DNA from: Planctomycetaceae bacterium
GTDB lineage: Bacteria; Planctomycetota; Planctomycetia; Pirellulales; Pirellulaceae
Assembly: GCA_020638975.1 (NCBI GenBank)
Contig: JACKHN010000013.1
Span: 62,001 to 126,000, forward strand
Length of the DNA: 64,000 bases
Reading direction: 5' to 3'
Shown here: piece by piece, positions 27,179-36,524 of the stretch
Numbering within the stretch: the stretch's first letter is position 1
Layout of the letters: every line of letters begins with the position of its first letter
Program-made: the position numbers and the translations under genes
The notes under the pieces: generated by a model
The model's input: the letters and a program-made list of their open reading frames with translations, nothing else
Database searches by the model: none
Told to the model about the DNA's origin: nothing

Positions 27179-27434
27179 GAGCCACCAATTAAGAGAGGGA
27201 TGAAGTCACTTATGGCGTGATAACGCGACATAAGCGACCATGTTTTCTACGGCGGTCAATATCACCCGTCAAGCGTCAAACCGGCTGATTTCTTCGTATT
27301 GTTGAACCTGGCAATGTAGCGAAACTTTGTCGGGTCGACGTTCCTGCATTCGCAATCCAACCCAGTCTGTATGTTCGAGACTCCGACATAACGATCGCGC
27401 GCCCGACTGCTCGCAAGTCCTAAGCGACGCATAA

Positions 27435-27535
27435 TACGACGAGGCTCCGAGCCCGTCGATGAATCTAAGTCGTTCTTCGACGGGCTCGGAGGCCGGTCGT
27501 ACATCTTGGGCAACTTTAACAAATGAATTGCCCTG
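27435..27535. repeat. Family A element, copy 2, truncated at one end
   Basis: The central hairpin (TACGACGAGGCTCCGAGCCC and its partner arm) and one terminus (AAATGAATTGCCCTG) of family A are present, but the first 35 or so bases of the other terminus are missing, and no target duplication is visible. The intact terminus matches copy 1 exactly. A family B element begins 11 bases beyond it. Confidence 0.75.
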
Positions 27536-27546
27536 CTGCGAAAGCA

Positions 27547-27646
27547 GGTAGTGATACAGTTTGCCGTAAGTCGGGCACTCCTGCCCGACAAAAGACGGCC
27601 AAGAGTGGCCGTCCTACTTTCGGGAATCGCAAACTGTACCACTACC
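27547..27646. mobile_element. MITE-like element, family B, copy 2
   Basis: A 100-bp element with terminal inverted repeats (GGTAGTGATACAGTTTG left, one mismatch to the right) and two internal hairpins. It is flanked by a perfect 8-bp direct repeat CGAAAGCA at 27539-27546 and 27647-27654. It has the same length as copy 1 at 10845 and lies in the opposite orientation, as the order of the internal hairpins is reversed. No coding capacity is present. Confidence 0.87.
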
Positions 27647-27770
27647 CGAAAGCAAACAGCGTGGACGTGGCAGGTTAATGTCATTAAGATAGAGAGGTCG
27701 CTCGTAACGGCGATCCCACCTGACAATTGTGTCATTCATCCCGCCAACTCTCCCACCAAATGGCGACGAC

Positions 27771-30017
27771 ATGACGACTCGCGATTTTATTCGTCTGCAA
27801 CATGTATTACCTCGGATCGTCATTGGTCTGTTGGCAGTCCTGATCGTCAAAGTCGAACTGCTTCACGCTTCCGAGCCTGAATCTCTGGTAAGTTTCACCA
27901 ACGATGTCGTTCCCGTGCTCACGAAAGCCGGGTGCAATGCGGGCGTTTGCCATGCGAAAGCTGGCGGTGGACAAAATGGCTTTCAGCTTTCGTTGCTCGG
28001 ATTCGAACCGCAAGAGGACTACGAGCATCTCGTGCTCGAAGGACGCGGTCGACGGTTGTTTCCTGCCGACCCAGATCGAAGCCTGTTGTTGCTGAAGGCG
28101 ACCGGTCAAGTGCCGCACGGAGGAGGTGTTCGAATCGATCCGGAATCGGAAAGCTATTCGCTGTTAAGCCGTTGGATTCAGCAAGGGACGCCGAACTCCA
28201 GCGAAGGGGATCGAGAATTGGTTTCGATCGCGGTGGAACCGGCGCGAGGTTTGTTGAAGCCGCATGGCGAGCAGCAACTTAAATCGACTGCTTACTACTC
28301 GGACGGCACCGTCCGCGACATTACGTCGTTGGCGCTGTACGAATGCAACGATGCGGCGATGGCCGAGGTCACGAGTACTGGCTTGGTCACAGCGACGGAC
28401 ATCCCTGGCAAGGTCGCGGTGATGTTGCGGTATCAAGGTAAGGTCGCGGTCTACAATGCTTCGGTCCCGCTAGGTGCATCCGTCGAGACGTTGCCCGCTG
28501 CTCGAAATTTTGTCGACAACCTAGTCTTTGCTAACTTGAAAGAACTCGGAATTCCGCCTTCTCCGGTTTGCGACGATGCCACGTTCTTACGTCGCGTGTC
28601 GCTTGATATCGGGGGGCGACTGCCGACCGAGTCGGAAGCTCGCGAGTTTCTTGCCAACAGCGATCCGGATAAACGCGACCAGGTGATAACGACTTTGTTG
28701 CGGAGTCCTGACTACGCGGACTATTTCGCAAACAAATGGACCACGCTGCTAAAGAACCGCCGCGACGATGCGAGCGATATTACGTCGAACTTTGCATTCC
28801 ACTCGTGGATACGCGACAGCTTGTTGGCGAACAAGCCTTATGACCAACTCGTGCGCGAACTTCTCGCCGCGACGGGCACTGTGATCGCAAACCCTCCGGT
28901 GGCTTGGTACAAGCGAGTAAAGGAACCCAAGGAGCAGATAGAGGACGTGGCACAGTTGTTCCTCGGCGTGCGAATGCAGTGTGCTCAATGCCACCATCAT
29001 CCTTTCGAGCGTTGGAGCCAGGACGATTACTACGGATTGGCCGCGTTCTTCAGCCAAGTAGGCCGCAAGCCGACTGACACACGTGGCGAAGATCTGATCT
29101 TTCACCAACGCGGCGTGGCGGGTGCAAAAAATGTGAAGACAGGCCTGACCGTGACGCCCATTGCACTCGGAGACAGTGTCGGCGAGATTCCTCCTGATGA
29201 GGATCCACGTCTGCGTTTGGCCGATTGGATGAGCGGCGAGTCGAATCCTTTCTTTGCCAAGGCGCTGGTTAATCGGTATTGGAAGCACTTCTTCAAACGT
29301 GGGCTGATCGAGCCCGAAGATGACATCCGCGATACCAACCCGCCGACGAATCCTGAGTTACTCGCGGCATTGGAGAATCATTTTCGTAACAGCGGCTTCG
29401 ATCTGAAGGAACTGGTGCGAGTGATCACCAGTTCGCATGCTTATCAATTGAGTGCCACGCCTAACGAACATAACCTTGCCGACCGCCAGAACTACTCACG
29501 TTACTATCCTAAGCGATTGCAGGCGGAAGTATTGCTTGATGCCTTCGATCAATTGTGTGGTTCCACGACATCGTTCGCGAATCTACCGGCCGGAACACGC
29601 GCCGTTGCTTTACCAGACAACAGCTACAACAACTCGTCGCCCTTCCTCCGTGTTTTCGGACGACCGGACAATTCGAGCGTTTGCGAGTGCGAACGAGTTC
29701 AATCCGCCAGTCTTGCGCAGAGTCTCCACTTATTGAACGCCGCCGATGTCAAGGCAAAGCTGGCGACCAGTGGCGGTCGCGCCGATCGGCTTGCTAGGGA
29801 AGAGAAGCCCGACGCCGAGAAAATCAGCGAACTCTACATGGCAGCGTTTGCGAGGGAACCCCGAGCCGACGAGTTGCAGACGGCAATCGAGTACCTCGCA
29901 GAAGAACGAATTGATGCCGAAGGCAACCCAATCGACAAGGCCCGTGCAGCGAGCGAGAATTTTCAGGATCTCGTTTGGGCCTTAACCAGTACCAAAGAGT
30001 TTTTGTTTAATCATTAA
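27771..30017 (+). CDS. DUF1549/DUF1553 (PSCyt2/PSD1) domain protein with Ig-like domain
   Basis: These exported proteins are expanded in planctomycetes and suspected to be cytochrome-like; their reaction is unknown. The 748 residues have an N-terminal hydrophobic signal (about 13-33), then CNAGVCH in a PSCyt1-like part, a Big_2-like Ig domain (about 155-240, AYYSDGTVRDITS), DUF1549 (about 260-460, with CAQCHHHPFERW, a standard CxxCH motif) and DUF1553 (about 500-745, with NRYWKHFFKRGL). ATG 27771 is chosen over GTG 27729, though neither has a clear Shine-Dalgarno. Such genes are usually followed by a DUF1501 gene; here a repeat element and an unrelated gene follow instead. Confidence 0.88.
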   Translation: MTTRDFIRLQHVLPRIVIGLLAVLIVKVELLHASEPESLVSFTNDVVPVLTKAGCNAGVCHAKAGGGQNGFQLSLLGFEPQEDYEHLVLEGRGRRLFPADPDRSLLLLKATGQVPHGGGVRIDPESESYSLLSRWIQQGTPNSSEGDRELVSIAVEPARGLLKPHGEQQLKSTAYYSDGTVRDITSLALYECNDAAMAEVTSTGLVTATDIPGKVAVMLRYQGKVAVYNASVPLGASVETLPAARNFVDNLVFANLKELGIPPSPVCDDATFLRRVSLDIGGRLPTESEAREFLANSDPDKRDQVITTLLRSPDYADYFANKWTTLLKNRRDDASDITSNFAFHSWIRDSLLANKPYDQLVRELLAATGTVIANPPVAWYKRVKEPKEQIEDVAQLFLGVRMQCAQCHHHPFERWSQDDYYGLAAFFSQVGRKPTDTRGEDLIFHQRGVAGAKNVKTGLTVTPIALGDSVGEIPPDEDPRLRLADWMSGESNPFFAKALVNRYWKHFFKRGLIEPEDDIRDTNPPTNPELLAALENHFRNSGFDLKELVRVITSSHAYQLSATPNEHNLADRQNYSRYYPKRLQAEVLLDAFDQLCGSTTSFANLPAGTRAVALPDNSYNNSSPFLRVFGRPDNSSVCECERVQSASLAQSLHLLNAADVKAKLATSGGRADRLAREEKPDAEKISELYMAAFAREPRADELQTAIEYLAEERIDAEGNPIDKARAASENFQDLVWALTSTKEFLFNH

Positions 30018-30041
30018 TCCATCAAATCGGTGCCCGTCCTA

Positions 30042-30190
30042 GTGCTGCGTTACAGCGAAGGATTAGGGTGAATGAAGTGACCCGCTGGCCGTAAGGCCCC
30101 GGGCGTGCCCTGCATTCCTCGCCGCCCGACCGCTTGCGCGTCACGACTCACGAAACGGGAAAACCCTAAAATCAAGGTGTAACGCAGCAC
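30042..30190. mobile_element. MITE-like element, family C, copy 1
   Basis: A 149-bp element with terminal inverted repeats GTGCTGCGTTACA and its complement, flanked on both sides by TA (30040-30041 and 30191-30192). TA flanks fit the TA duplication made by IS630/Tc1-type transposases. A central hairpin is built on CCGCTGGCCGTAAGGCCCCG. It lies between the DUF1549 gene and the FHA-EAL gene. Copy 2 is at 36700. Confidence 0.75.
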
Positions 30191-30312
30191 TAGCGGCCCA
30201 ACTTCATTTCATTTCCCCAGGGCAGCTCGCTCGGACATCAACCGTTCTTTCGCTCGTCGATCGACTCGCGATGGCAAATCAGGCGCTTGCACGCCGCGAA
30301 ACGAAACTCGCA

Positions 30313-31440
30313 TTAGATGCAGAACAACGACGCTGGCCGAGCGTTGCCGTTGAGTCGTTCTGCTGGCTGGGGCTTGCCGTAGAAGTAGCCTTGTCCAAAC
30401 TCGAAGCCGATCTGACAGCACACTTCGTGCTCCGATTCGGTCTCGACGCCTTCAGCCAAAGCAGCGCTGCCAAAATCGCGCACCATCGCCACGAGCGTGC
30501 TGAGAAGTTGTCGTTGGCGAGGTGGGGCAAGATGAATGTCGCGGATCATGTGCATGTCGAATTTGACGCAGTCCGGGCTAACGTTGGCGAGTTGAATCAG
30601 TCGAGTCTCGCCTGCACCAAAGTCGTCGTAGGCAAGCCCCATATCGAGTTCGGTCAGACGTTGCCGCAACGTCTCCATCATGGTTACGTCGGTCACGGCA
30701 GCTTCGTGGACTTCCAGCGTAATACTCTGCTGCGGATGCAGATCGCGAAGTTCACCAAGCGACTCGAGCAACCCGCAGGTAACTAGTTCGACAGGATGTG
30801 TATTGAGGAACAATCGCGGTCTTCCATTAATCGCCTCGCCCTCTCTCGTCCCGACGCAGCGGAGCAGTTCGCTCAATTCGCCTTCTTGGTTTAACTGCGA
30901 CGCAGCTAAGAACATGTCTTTGGGGCTTTCAAGCCCGTAATGCCGGCTTCGCCCAAGGACTTCGTATCCGACAATTTCTAGGTGCGGTAACGCGACGATG
31001 GGTTGAAAGTGCGGAATGACACTGCGATGCTGCATCAAACGGTCGAACTGCACGAGCGAAAGCGCTTCATCGTAGGTCGACGTCGCAACCGTCTTACTGC
31101 TTAAACTCAGTGAGTCCTCGACGCAACCAACGCGAAACGCGACATCGGCAAATTGCACAAGGTCACCTCGTTCGAGTCGCATCTCGCCCATCACGGGTGT
31201 GCCGTTGACATAGCTGCCGTTGGTGCTGTTCAAGTCCCGCAGCCAGAATTCTCCGTTTCGAACGAAGACTTCGGCGTGCAGACTCGAAATTGTAGGTCGG
31301 TTGATGCGTAGTGTCACATCGCCGGTGCGTCCGACACGCACGGTTGCCTCGTCGACGTTGGTGACTTCGACTGGGCCGGTCAAATCCGGTCGGCCCTGCA
31401 ATGTCCAACGAACGTTTCGCTTCGCAATATCGGTGCTCAT
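30313..31440 (-). CDS. FHA-EAL protein, likely c-di-GMP phosphodiesterase
   Basis: The 375-residue protein joins an FHA phosphothreonine-binding domain (about 25-100, VGRTGDVTLRINRPTISSLH, NSTNGSYVNG) to an EAL domain (about 125-365). The catalytic signature is largely intact: GYEVLGRS (ExLxR), LFLNTHP (Asn), TLEVHEA (Glu), YDDFGAG, VKFDMHMI (Lys), AEGVETE, and GQGYFYGKP. So c-di-GMP hydrolysis is plausible and may be gated by binding a phosphoprotein. ATG 31440 has AGGAG 11 bases upstream. It lies 160 bases downstream of a Ser/Thr kinase gene in the same orientation, which suggests that kinase as partner. Confidence 0.9.
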   Translation of the reverse strand: MSTDIAKRNVRWTLQGRPDLTGPVEVTNVDEATVRVGRTGDVTLRINRPTISSLHAEVFVRNGEFWLRDLNSTNGSYVNGTPVMGEMRLERGDLVQFADVAFRVGCVEDSLSLSSKTVATSTYDEALSLVQFDRLMQHRSVIPHFQPIVALPHLEIVGYEVLGRSRHYGLESPKDMFLAASQLNQEGELSELLRCVGTREGEAINGRPRLFLNTHPVELVTCGLLESLGELRDLHPQQSITLEVHEAAVTDVTMMETLRQRLTELDMGLAYDDFGAGETRLIQLANVSPDCVKFDMHMIRDIHLAPPRQRQLLSTLVAMVRDFGSAALAEGVETESEHEVCCQIGFEFGQGYFYGKPQPAERLNGNARPASLFCI

Positions 31441-31600
31441 TCGATGCCCCGCTCCTACCAGCGTTGTCGTCTGTCGCGATCGTCCCGGTTGTAGGATCTG
31501 GCAGCTACAAACGCAGTGTCGTCGCACAAAACAAGCCTAGCATGCGATCTCGATCGGCGAGCATGTTCGAGGGGCAAGAGTTTGCCACAACATTCGGCGA

Positions 31601-34234
31601 CTAGTCAGAATTACTGCGGCCAAAGAAGAATCCGATGAATGCCAGAACGATCGCCAGCAAGGCACTCGTCCCATAAGCCCCACCCGTCACAGCCACTCCG
31701 GGCACACCTGCTGATGGACCAAGCACTGCAATCGTTGCAGCCGGCAATAAAAAGAGCGACATTGGCCAGCCGCGAAACAGCGAACTGACAAGTAGCAAAC
31801 CACCGGCGAGTCCGACGTTCAAACTGTTTATGAACCGACCGATCAGCGGAATTTTGAGCGGCGTGGTTTGCTGAACATCGAGTTTCACGTCGCCAAGGTT
31901 GTCGAGTTGGCGATTCTCTAGGGCGGAGGCGGCCGCATCTCGCAATTGCGCGCCTGAGACGACTTCGTTTTGCTGCATCCACAAAACGCAGCTGATTGTC
32001 AAGCAAGCGCCCAGCAGAAATCGAACCCGTGCGCCAAAGAATCGGTTAAGCCAACCATTGATCGTGTCGCGTAGCGGATGTTGCGGGGGCTCTTTACCGC
32101 CACGGGCTTCAGCCAGCATCGCTTTGATTCGTTCTCGTTTTGCCGCCGCCGCGGCAACCGGATCGCCGCCGCGCTCTTCGGGTCGGATGCGACTGGCCAC
32201 ACGCGACTGTTCTACCATGGCGGCAGCCAGTCGTTGAGCCTGTGCTTGCGCGACGTCGGCGGCAACCCCCTGTGCCTTCAAGCCTTCTTGCTCGACTCGC
32301 GCCAAATGCTCTCGCGTCCAATTCGTCTGACGCGACCTAATGCGGGCGTCGAGTCGATTTACCAGCGGCTCGCGCCATGCACGGAATCGCTTGCCCGCTC
32401 GAATGCCCTCGCGCTCGCGAAAGGCTCTCGCGACGAGCTTTGCTTCAAACCCGAACAAAGCCTCGAAAGGTTCCTCCCATGAATCGCCGCCGAATCTAGC
32501 CACAAACTCTCGCAGCGAAGTCTCATCGACGCCTTGGATGCGCAACTGCTTTAACAAGGTCTCGATCGGTTCGAGTGCTAGTCGTTGGTCTTCACTTGAT
32601 TTACGATCGATGACCGTATGAAAAAGGACTCCGAATACGACACCGATGACGATCGCGGCGACGCACGACCATAGCCATCCCAGAACGAAGGCGACTGCAG
32701 CGATCAATAAGACCATCGCTACCCACGTCGCAACGTCTGTCCAAGTACTTTGAAATGCGGATTGGCGTACCTTCTCGAACAGGACAGCTTGATGCTTCAC
32801 CCCACTCGTAGTGAAGTACGACACAATGGCCGATAGAAGGAAGGTGAGGACGCTGATTGAAAGCGTGAGACTGAAGGGCAAGCTTGCCAACATGACCACC
32901 ACGCACGCAACACAGAATCCAATTGCCAATAAGCTGCGAGTTCGCGCCCCCGACGAACTGTTGAAGCGAGCGATGCTCGCTTCAAGCGTGGCCACTTGCT
33001 GTTCGTTCGGCTTGAATCCACCTTGTCCGATGCCAAGGAAGTCCTCCAGGTCGGCAACCAACTCGCCGGCATTCGCATACCGCTCGTTCGGTGACTTCGC
33101 CACCATTCGCATCACGATGTCCGACAGCTCGGGTGGTATCTTGTCGACCACCAACTCAGGACGAACGACCGGTTCGATGCGATGTTTGGAAATGACTTCC
33201 ATGACGGTGTCGCCGGCGAACGGTGGTCGCCCGGTGAGCAACGAGTACAGCGTGCATCCCAGCGAGTAGATGTCCGCGCGATGATCGACGTTCGATGCGT
33301 TCTGGGCTTGCTCGGGGGCCATGTAGTTAGGTGTCCCGATCACGGCGTTTCGCATGGTGACGTTCGAACGGGCTGAAGCAAGTGACGAAGCATTGGGAGT
33401 GTTAAGATCGGCGGCATCCAATTGTTCGCCGTCCGAGTCGGGCGTCTTGACCAACCCAAGATCTGCGACCTTCACGACACCTTGCGCGTTGAGCATCAAA
33501 TTTGCCGGCTTCACATCGCGATGTACCATGCCGTGGCTGTGGGCGAACTCGAGTCCGCGAGCCGCTTGTAAGATGTAACCAACCGCCGTCTTCGGCTCCA
33601 TCGGGCCTTGGTCTTCCGAAAGCTCAGCGAGTGATTTCCCCCGTACGTATTCCATACTGAAGAAACTGGTTTGCCCATCGGTTCCCAGATCATAGATCTG
33701 AACAACATTGTGATGCGTAAGCTGTGCGGCCGCGTAGGCTTCGCGCGTGAAGCGGGCAAGAAATGTCGGGTTCTTTGCGAATCGCCGCTGGATTACCTTC
33801 AAAGCCACCAACCGATCCAGCGAAACTTGTTTCGCGAGATATACGGCTCCCATCGCACCACTCCCCAACTCGCGGATGATCCGATAGCCGCCCAACCGTT
33901 CGGGCACACGAGACCGCTCGGCAGGCACAGTGGCTTCAATCGCAGTAGCTTCGTTCCCGGTCAGTTCGTCGCCGACGGTCGGTTGTTCACTGAAAGAGTC
34001 CACTGACGATACATCCGGCAGATTACTGGCGATTACCGTCGCATCGAGGTCTACGACCGTCTTTTGTGAAGAGGCCGTCGCAGGCGTCGATGGCAGACGC
34101 ACGATCGGCTTGCCATCGGTCCGGACATCGAGTTCGAATCGCTGCTCACATTTCGAGCACTTTGGCTTGTAGTTGCCCGGCTTCGCGTCGCGCAGCTTCA
34201 AGCGATGTCCACAATGTGGACAGACGATGACCAT
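31601..34234 (-). CDS. Membrane Ser/Thr protein kinase with N-terminal zinc ribbon
   Basis: The 877-residue protein begins with an MJ0042-type zinc ribbon (CPHC near 5-8 and CSKC near 26-29). After a linker comes a PknB-like kinase domain (about 114-385). It has P-loop ELGSGAMGAVYLAK, Lys in VALKVIQ, HRDVKPANLML, ADLGLVK (DLG rather than DFG) and MAPEQAQ. Two pairs of membrane helices follow (from about 430), then a charged helical region and further membrane spans at the C-terminus. ATG 34234 is supported by AGGAGAGGA upstream. Catalytic residues are intact. Likely partner: the adjacent FHA-EAL protein. Confidence 0.92.
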   Translation of the reverse strand: MVIVCPHCGHRLKLRDAKPGNYKPKCSKCEQRFELDVRTDGKPIVRLPSTPATASSQKTVVDLDATVIASNLPDVSSVDSFSEQPTVGDELTGNEATAIEATVPAERSRVPERLGGYRIIRELGSGAMGAVYLAKQVSLDRLVALKVIQRRFAKNPTFLARFTREAYAAAQLTHHNVVQIYDLGTDGQTSFFSMEYVRGKSLAELSEDQGPMEPKTAVGYILQAARGLEFAHSHGMVHRDVKPANLMLNAQGVVKVADLGLVKTPDSDGEQLDAADLNTPNASSLASARSNVTMRNAVIGTPNYMAPEQAQNASNVDHRADIYSLGCTLYSLLTGRPPFAGDTVMEVISKHRIEPVVRPELVVDKIPPELSDIVMRMVAKSPNERYANAGELVADLEDFLGIGQGGFKPNEQQVATLEASIARFNSSSGARTRSLLAIGFCVACVVVMLASLPFSLTLSISVLTFLLSAIVSYFTTSGVKHQAVLFEKVRQSAFQSTWTDVATWVAMVLLIAAVAFVLGWLWSCVAAIVIGVVFGVLFHTVIDRKSSEDQRLALEPIETLLKQLRIQGVDETSLREFVARFGGDSWEEPFEALFGFEAKLVARAFREREGIRAGKRFRAWREPLVNRLDARIRSRQTNWTREHLARVEQEGLKAQGVAADVAQAQAQRLAAAMVEQSRVASRIRPEERGGDPVAAAAAKRERIKAMLAEARGGKEPPQHPLRDTINGWLNRFFGARVRFLLGACLTISCVLWMQQNEVVSGAQLRDAAASALENRQLDNLGDVKLDVQQTTPLKIPLIGRFINSLNVGLAGGLLLVSSLFRGWPMSLFLLPAATIAVLGPSAGVPGVAVTGGAYGTSALLAIVLAFIGFFFGRSNSD

Positions 34235-34400
34235 AGCGCAGATTCCTCTCCTGGCGAGCGGCGAGCCAAGTGCAGAAGAACCATCTTTGGCCGACAAAAA
34301 TGAGATATGTACGAATCAGACCGACTGAAATCCACATTTAACTCGCATCGGTTCGCTTGCAGTGACTGTAGCTGCGACGCGATGAGCCTGTCAATAAAGT

Positions 34401-34535
34401 CAGGGCTTTTCAGTTTTTCAAACTGAGAGGTTTGTACGACGGGCCTCCGAGCCCGTCGATGCATCTAAGTCGTTCTTCGACGGGCTCGGAGGCCCGTCGT
34501 ACATCTTGTGCAACTTCAACAAATGAAAAGCCCCG
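34401..34535. mobile_element. MITE-like element, family A, copy 3 (intact)
   Basis: A 135-bp element with terminal inverted repeats (CAGGGCTTTTCA and, read from the other end, CGGGGCTTTTCA), flanked by a perfect 10-bp direct repeat TCAATAAAGT at 34391-34400 and 34536-34545. The centre is the family A hairpin. It lies between the two divergent kinase genes, within about 90 bases of the downstream start, so it may have altered that promoter. Confidence 0.88.
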
Positions 34536-34617
34536 TCAATAAAGTGTCGCCAGTGGCCTCCACTTCATAATGGGATATGATGCTTAGATAGTTTTTCCGT
34601 AGTACAGGATCTTCGCC

Positions 34618-36273
34618 GTGAGCACGCAAAGACAGGCAACACCCTTCGACCCGACCATCGATGCGGCCCCAACCTCAGCTGCGCCCTCAAGCGATCCCAA
34701 GCTCCGTGGAGCAGTGGCACTGGTGGAGGGGAGCACGCCTGAACTCTCTGCGGAAACGAACGATCTGCTGCGCGAACGTTTGCGGCTTGCCTCGCTGCTG
34801 CTTTTCGGAGGCTACATCGCGTTCTTCGTCAAGAAACTCTTTGCGATTAACACCTACGAGACCACGTTCGACTGGATTCTGCTCGCCGTTCACGCCCTAA
34901 TCATCATGATCACGGGTATGGTTGGGATGCGGCTATGCACGCAGTGTCCCAAGATTCGTCGCCATCTTCGCCTGGCCGAAGTGTTGGTCTTTGGCGGTTC
35001 GGGCGTGTTCTTCTGTTTGGTCAGTTGTACGCTGCTAGCGGAAACGGCCGAAGAAGGTTACATCCGCTCTGTCGCGCCGATTTGGTTGCTGCTGATCTTT
35101 ACTTACGCTTTGTTCGTGCCGAATACCTGGCGTCGAGCCGCACTCGTGATCGGTGCGATGGCGGCGGCCCCGACTCTGCTCGTGATTGGATTCTGGTTAA
35201 CGTCGCCAGACGCGCTCCGAGAGAACCAGCACTTTCAGACGTACCCGATCGAGATCTCCATGCTGATGACATTGTGTGCCACGATCGCCGTGTGGGGTGT
35301 GCATACGATTGGCACTTTACGACGCGTTGCCTTCGAGGCCAAGCAACTGGGGCAGTACCGTCTGAAGCAACAAATTGGGCAGGGCGGCATGGGAGAGGTT
35401 TATCTCGCTGAGCACGTCCTGCTGAAACGACCCTGCGCAATCAAGTTGATTCGGCCCGAGAAAGCTGGCGACGCGAAGTCGTTGGCTCGTTTTGAACGCG
35501 AGGTCAAAGCGACTGCAAAGCTTACTCACTGGAACACTGTCGAGATTTTTGATTACGGCAGGTCCGACGACGGAACCTTCTACTATGTAATGGAGTACCT
35601 CCCCGGCTTGAATCTCGGGCAACTTGTCGAGATGCACGGTGCGTTGCCACCAGAGCGCGTCATCCACCTGATGATGCAAACGTGCGAGGCGCTCGGTGAA
35701 GCCCATCTCAAAAACTTGATTCATCGCGACATCAAACCGGGGAACATCTTTGCGGCCAATCGCGGAGGCGTGTACGACGTGGCCAAGTTACTGGACTTTG
35801 GTTTGGCCAAGCCACTCGTCGACTTGGACGATTCGGGGTTAACGCAAGAAGGCTCGATCACCGGATCGCCTCTGTTCATGTCCCCTGAACAAGCTTCCGG
35901 CGAAGGACACCCAGACGCACGCAGCGACATCTACTCGCTTGGTGCCGTAGCGTACTATCTGCTGGCCGGCGAACCGCCTTTCGACGGGACGAACGCGATG
36001 AAGGTGATGATCGCTCACGTCAGCAAAACACCGATCCCACTGATCGAGCGGAGTGCTTCGGTCCCCGAGGACTTGAGTGCTGTTGTCATGCGCTGCCTGC
36101 AAAAGGATCCACAAGCTCGTTTCCAAGACGCAGAAAGCTTGCGGGAGGCGTTGGCGGAGTGCCGCGACGCGGGGAACTGGACGCGGGCTCAAGCTCGCTC
36201 GTGGTGGGAGAATTATGGTTGTCCCACGAAGAAGGCACTCGACCGAGAAGTCTTCGCGACGAGCACTCTCTAA
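34618..36273 (+). CDS. Membrane Ser/Thr protein kinase with N-terminal membrane domain
   Basis: In this 551-residue protein the membrane part comes first: about six hydrophobic helices between residues 55 and 235. The kinase domain follows at the C-terminus (about 246-515), the reverse of the usual PknB layout. Kinase motifs are QIGQGGMGEVYLAE, CAIKLIRPE, HRDIKPGNIF, LLDFGLAK and MSPEQASG, so it should be active. The GTG start has AGGA about 9 bases upstream. It is divergent from the zinc-ribbon kinase. The membrane domain could sense a signal, but no ligand motif is visible. Confidence 0.9.
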   Translation: MSTQRQATPFDPTIDAAPTSAAPSSDPKLRGAVALVEGSTPELSAETNDLLRERLRLASLLLFGGYIAFFVKKLFAINTYETTFDWILLAVHALIIMITGMVGMRLCTQCPKIRRHLRLAEVLVFGGSGVFFCLVSCTLLAETAEEGYIRSVAPIWLLLIFTYALFVPNTWRRAALVIGAMAAAPTLLVIGFWLTSPDALRENQHFQTYPIEISMLMTLCATIAVWGVHTIGTLRRVAFEAKQLGQYRLKQQIGQGGMGEVYLAEHVLLKRPCAIKLIRPEKAGDAKSLARFEREVKATAKLTHWNTVEIFDYGRSDDGTFYYVMEYLPGLNLGQLVEMHGALPPERVIHLMMQTCEALGEAHLKNLIHRDIKPGNIFAANRGGVYDVAKLLDFGLAKPLVDLDDSGLTQEGSITGSPLFMSPEQASGEGHPDARSDIYSLGAVAYYLLAGEPPFDGTNAMKVMIAHVSKTPIPLIERSASVPEDLSAVVMRCLQKDPQARFQDAESLREALAECRDAGNWTRAQARSWWENYGCPTKKALDREVFATSTL

Positions 36274-36359
36274 AGCACCGGATCGGTGCCCTCGGCGATT
36301 GCTCTAACATGTCGAATGGCAGCGGGTTGCGGACGACCGAGCGCAGCGGACGGACGCCG

Positions 36360-36388
36360 TTGACCACCCCAAAAGTGACAGTTAGAAT
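36360..36388 (+). promoter_or_regulatory. Promoter of the tRNA-His gene
   Basis: TTGACC (36360-36365) and TAGAAT (36383-36388) are separated by exactly 17 bases. The transcript would start near 36395, about 11 bases before the tRNA. This is the best sigma-70-type promoter seen in the window. Confidence 0.7.
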
Positions 36389-36405
36389 CAGGCATTCACA
36401 AATGT

Positions 36406-36480
36406 GGTGGTTGTAGCTCAGTTGGTTAGAGCATCGGATTGTGATTCCGAGGGTCGGGGGTTCGAGTCCCCTCAGCCACC
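36406..36480 (+). tRNA. tRNA-His (anticodon GTG)
   Basis: The cloverleaf is complete: acceptor stem GTGGTTG/CAGCCAC (36407-36413 and 36473-36479), anticodon stem TCGGA/TCCGA with anticodon GTG at 36441-36443, and T arm GGGGG-TTCGAGT-CCCCT. The extra G at -1 (36406) faces discriminator C (36480), the hallmark of tRNA-His. The CCA end is not encoded. A promoter lies directly upstream and an intrinsic terminator directly downstream, so the gene forms its own unit. Confidence 0.97.
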
Positions 36481-36492
36481 CCTGAATTGACG

Positions 36493-36524
36493 AAGGCCGT
36501 CGGACGTTGTTCCGGCGGCCTTTT
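36493..36524 (+). terminator. Intrinsic terminator after tRNA-His
   Basis: A 12-bp stem (AAGGCCGTCGGA and TCCGGCGGCCTT with one G-T pair, loop CGTTGT) runs into TTTT. It begins 12 bases after the tRNA. Confidence 0.8.

Noticed and set aside
36275..36289. Hairpin GCACCG-GAT-CGGTGC after the second kinase gene
   Set aside because: It has only six base pairs and no T tract, too weak to call a terminator.
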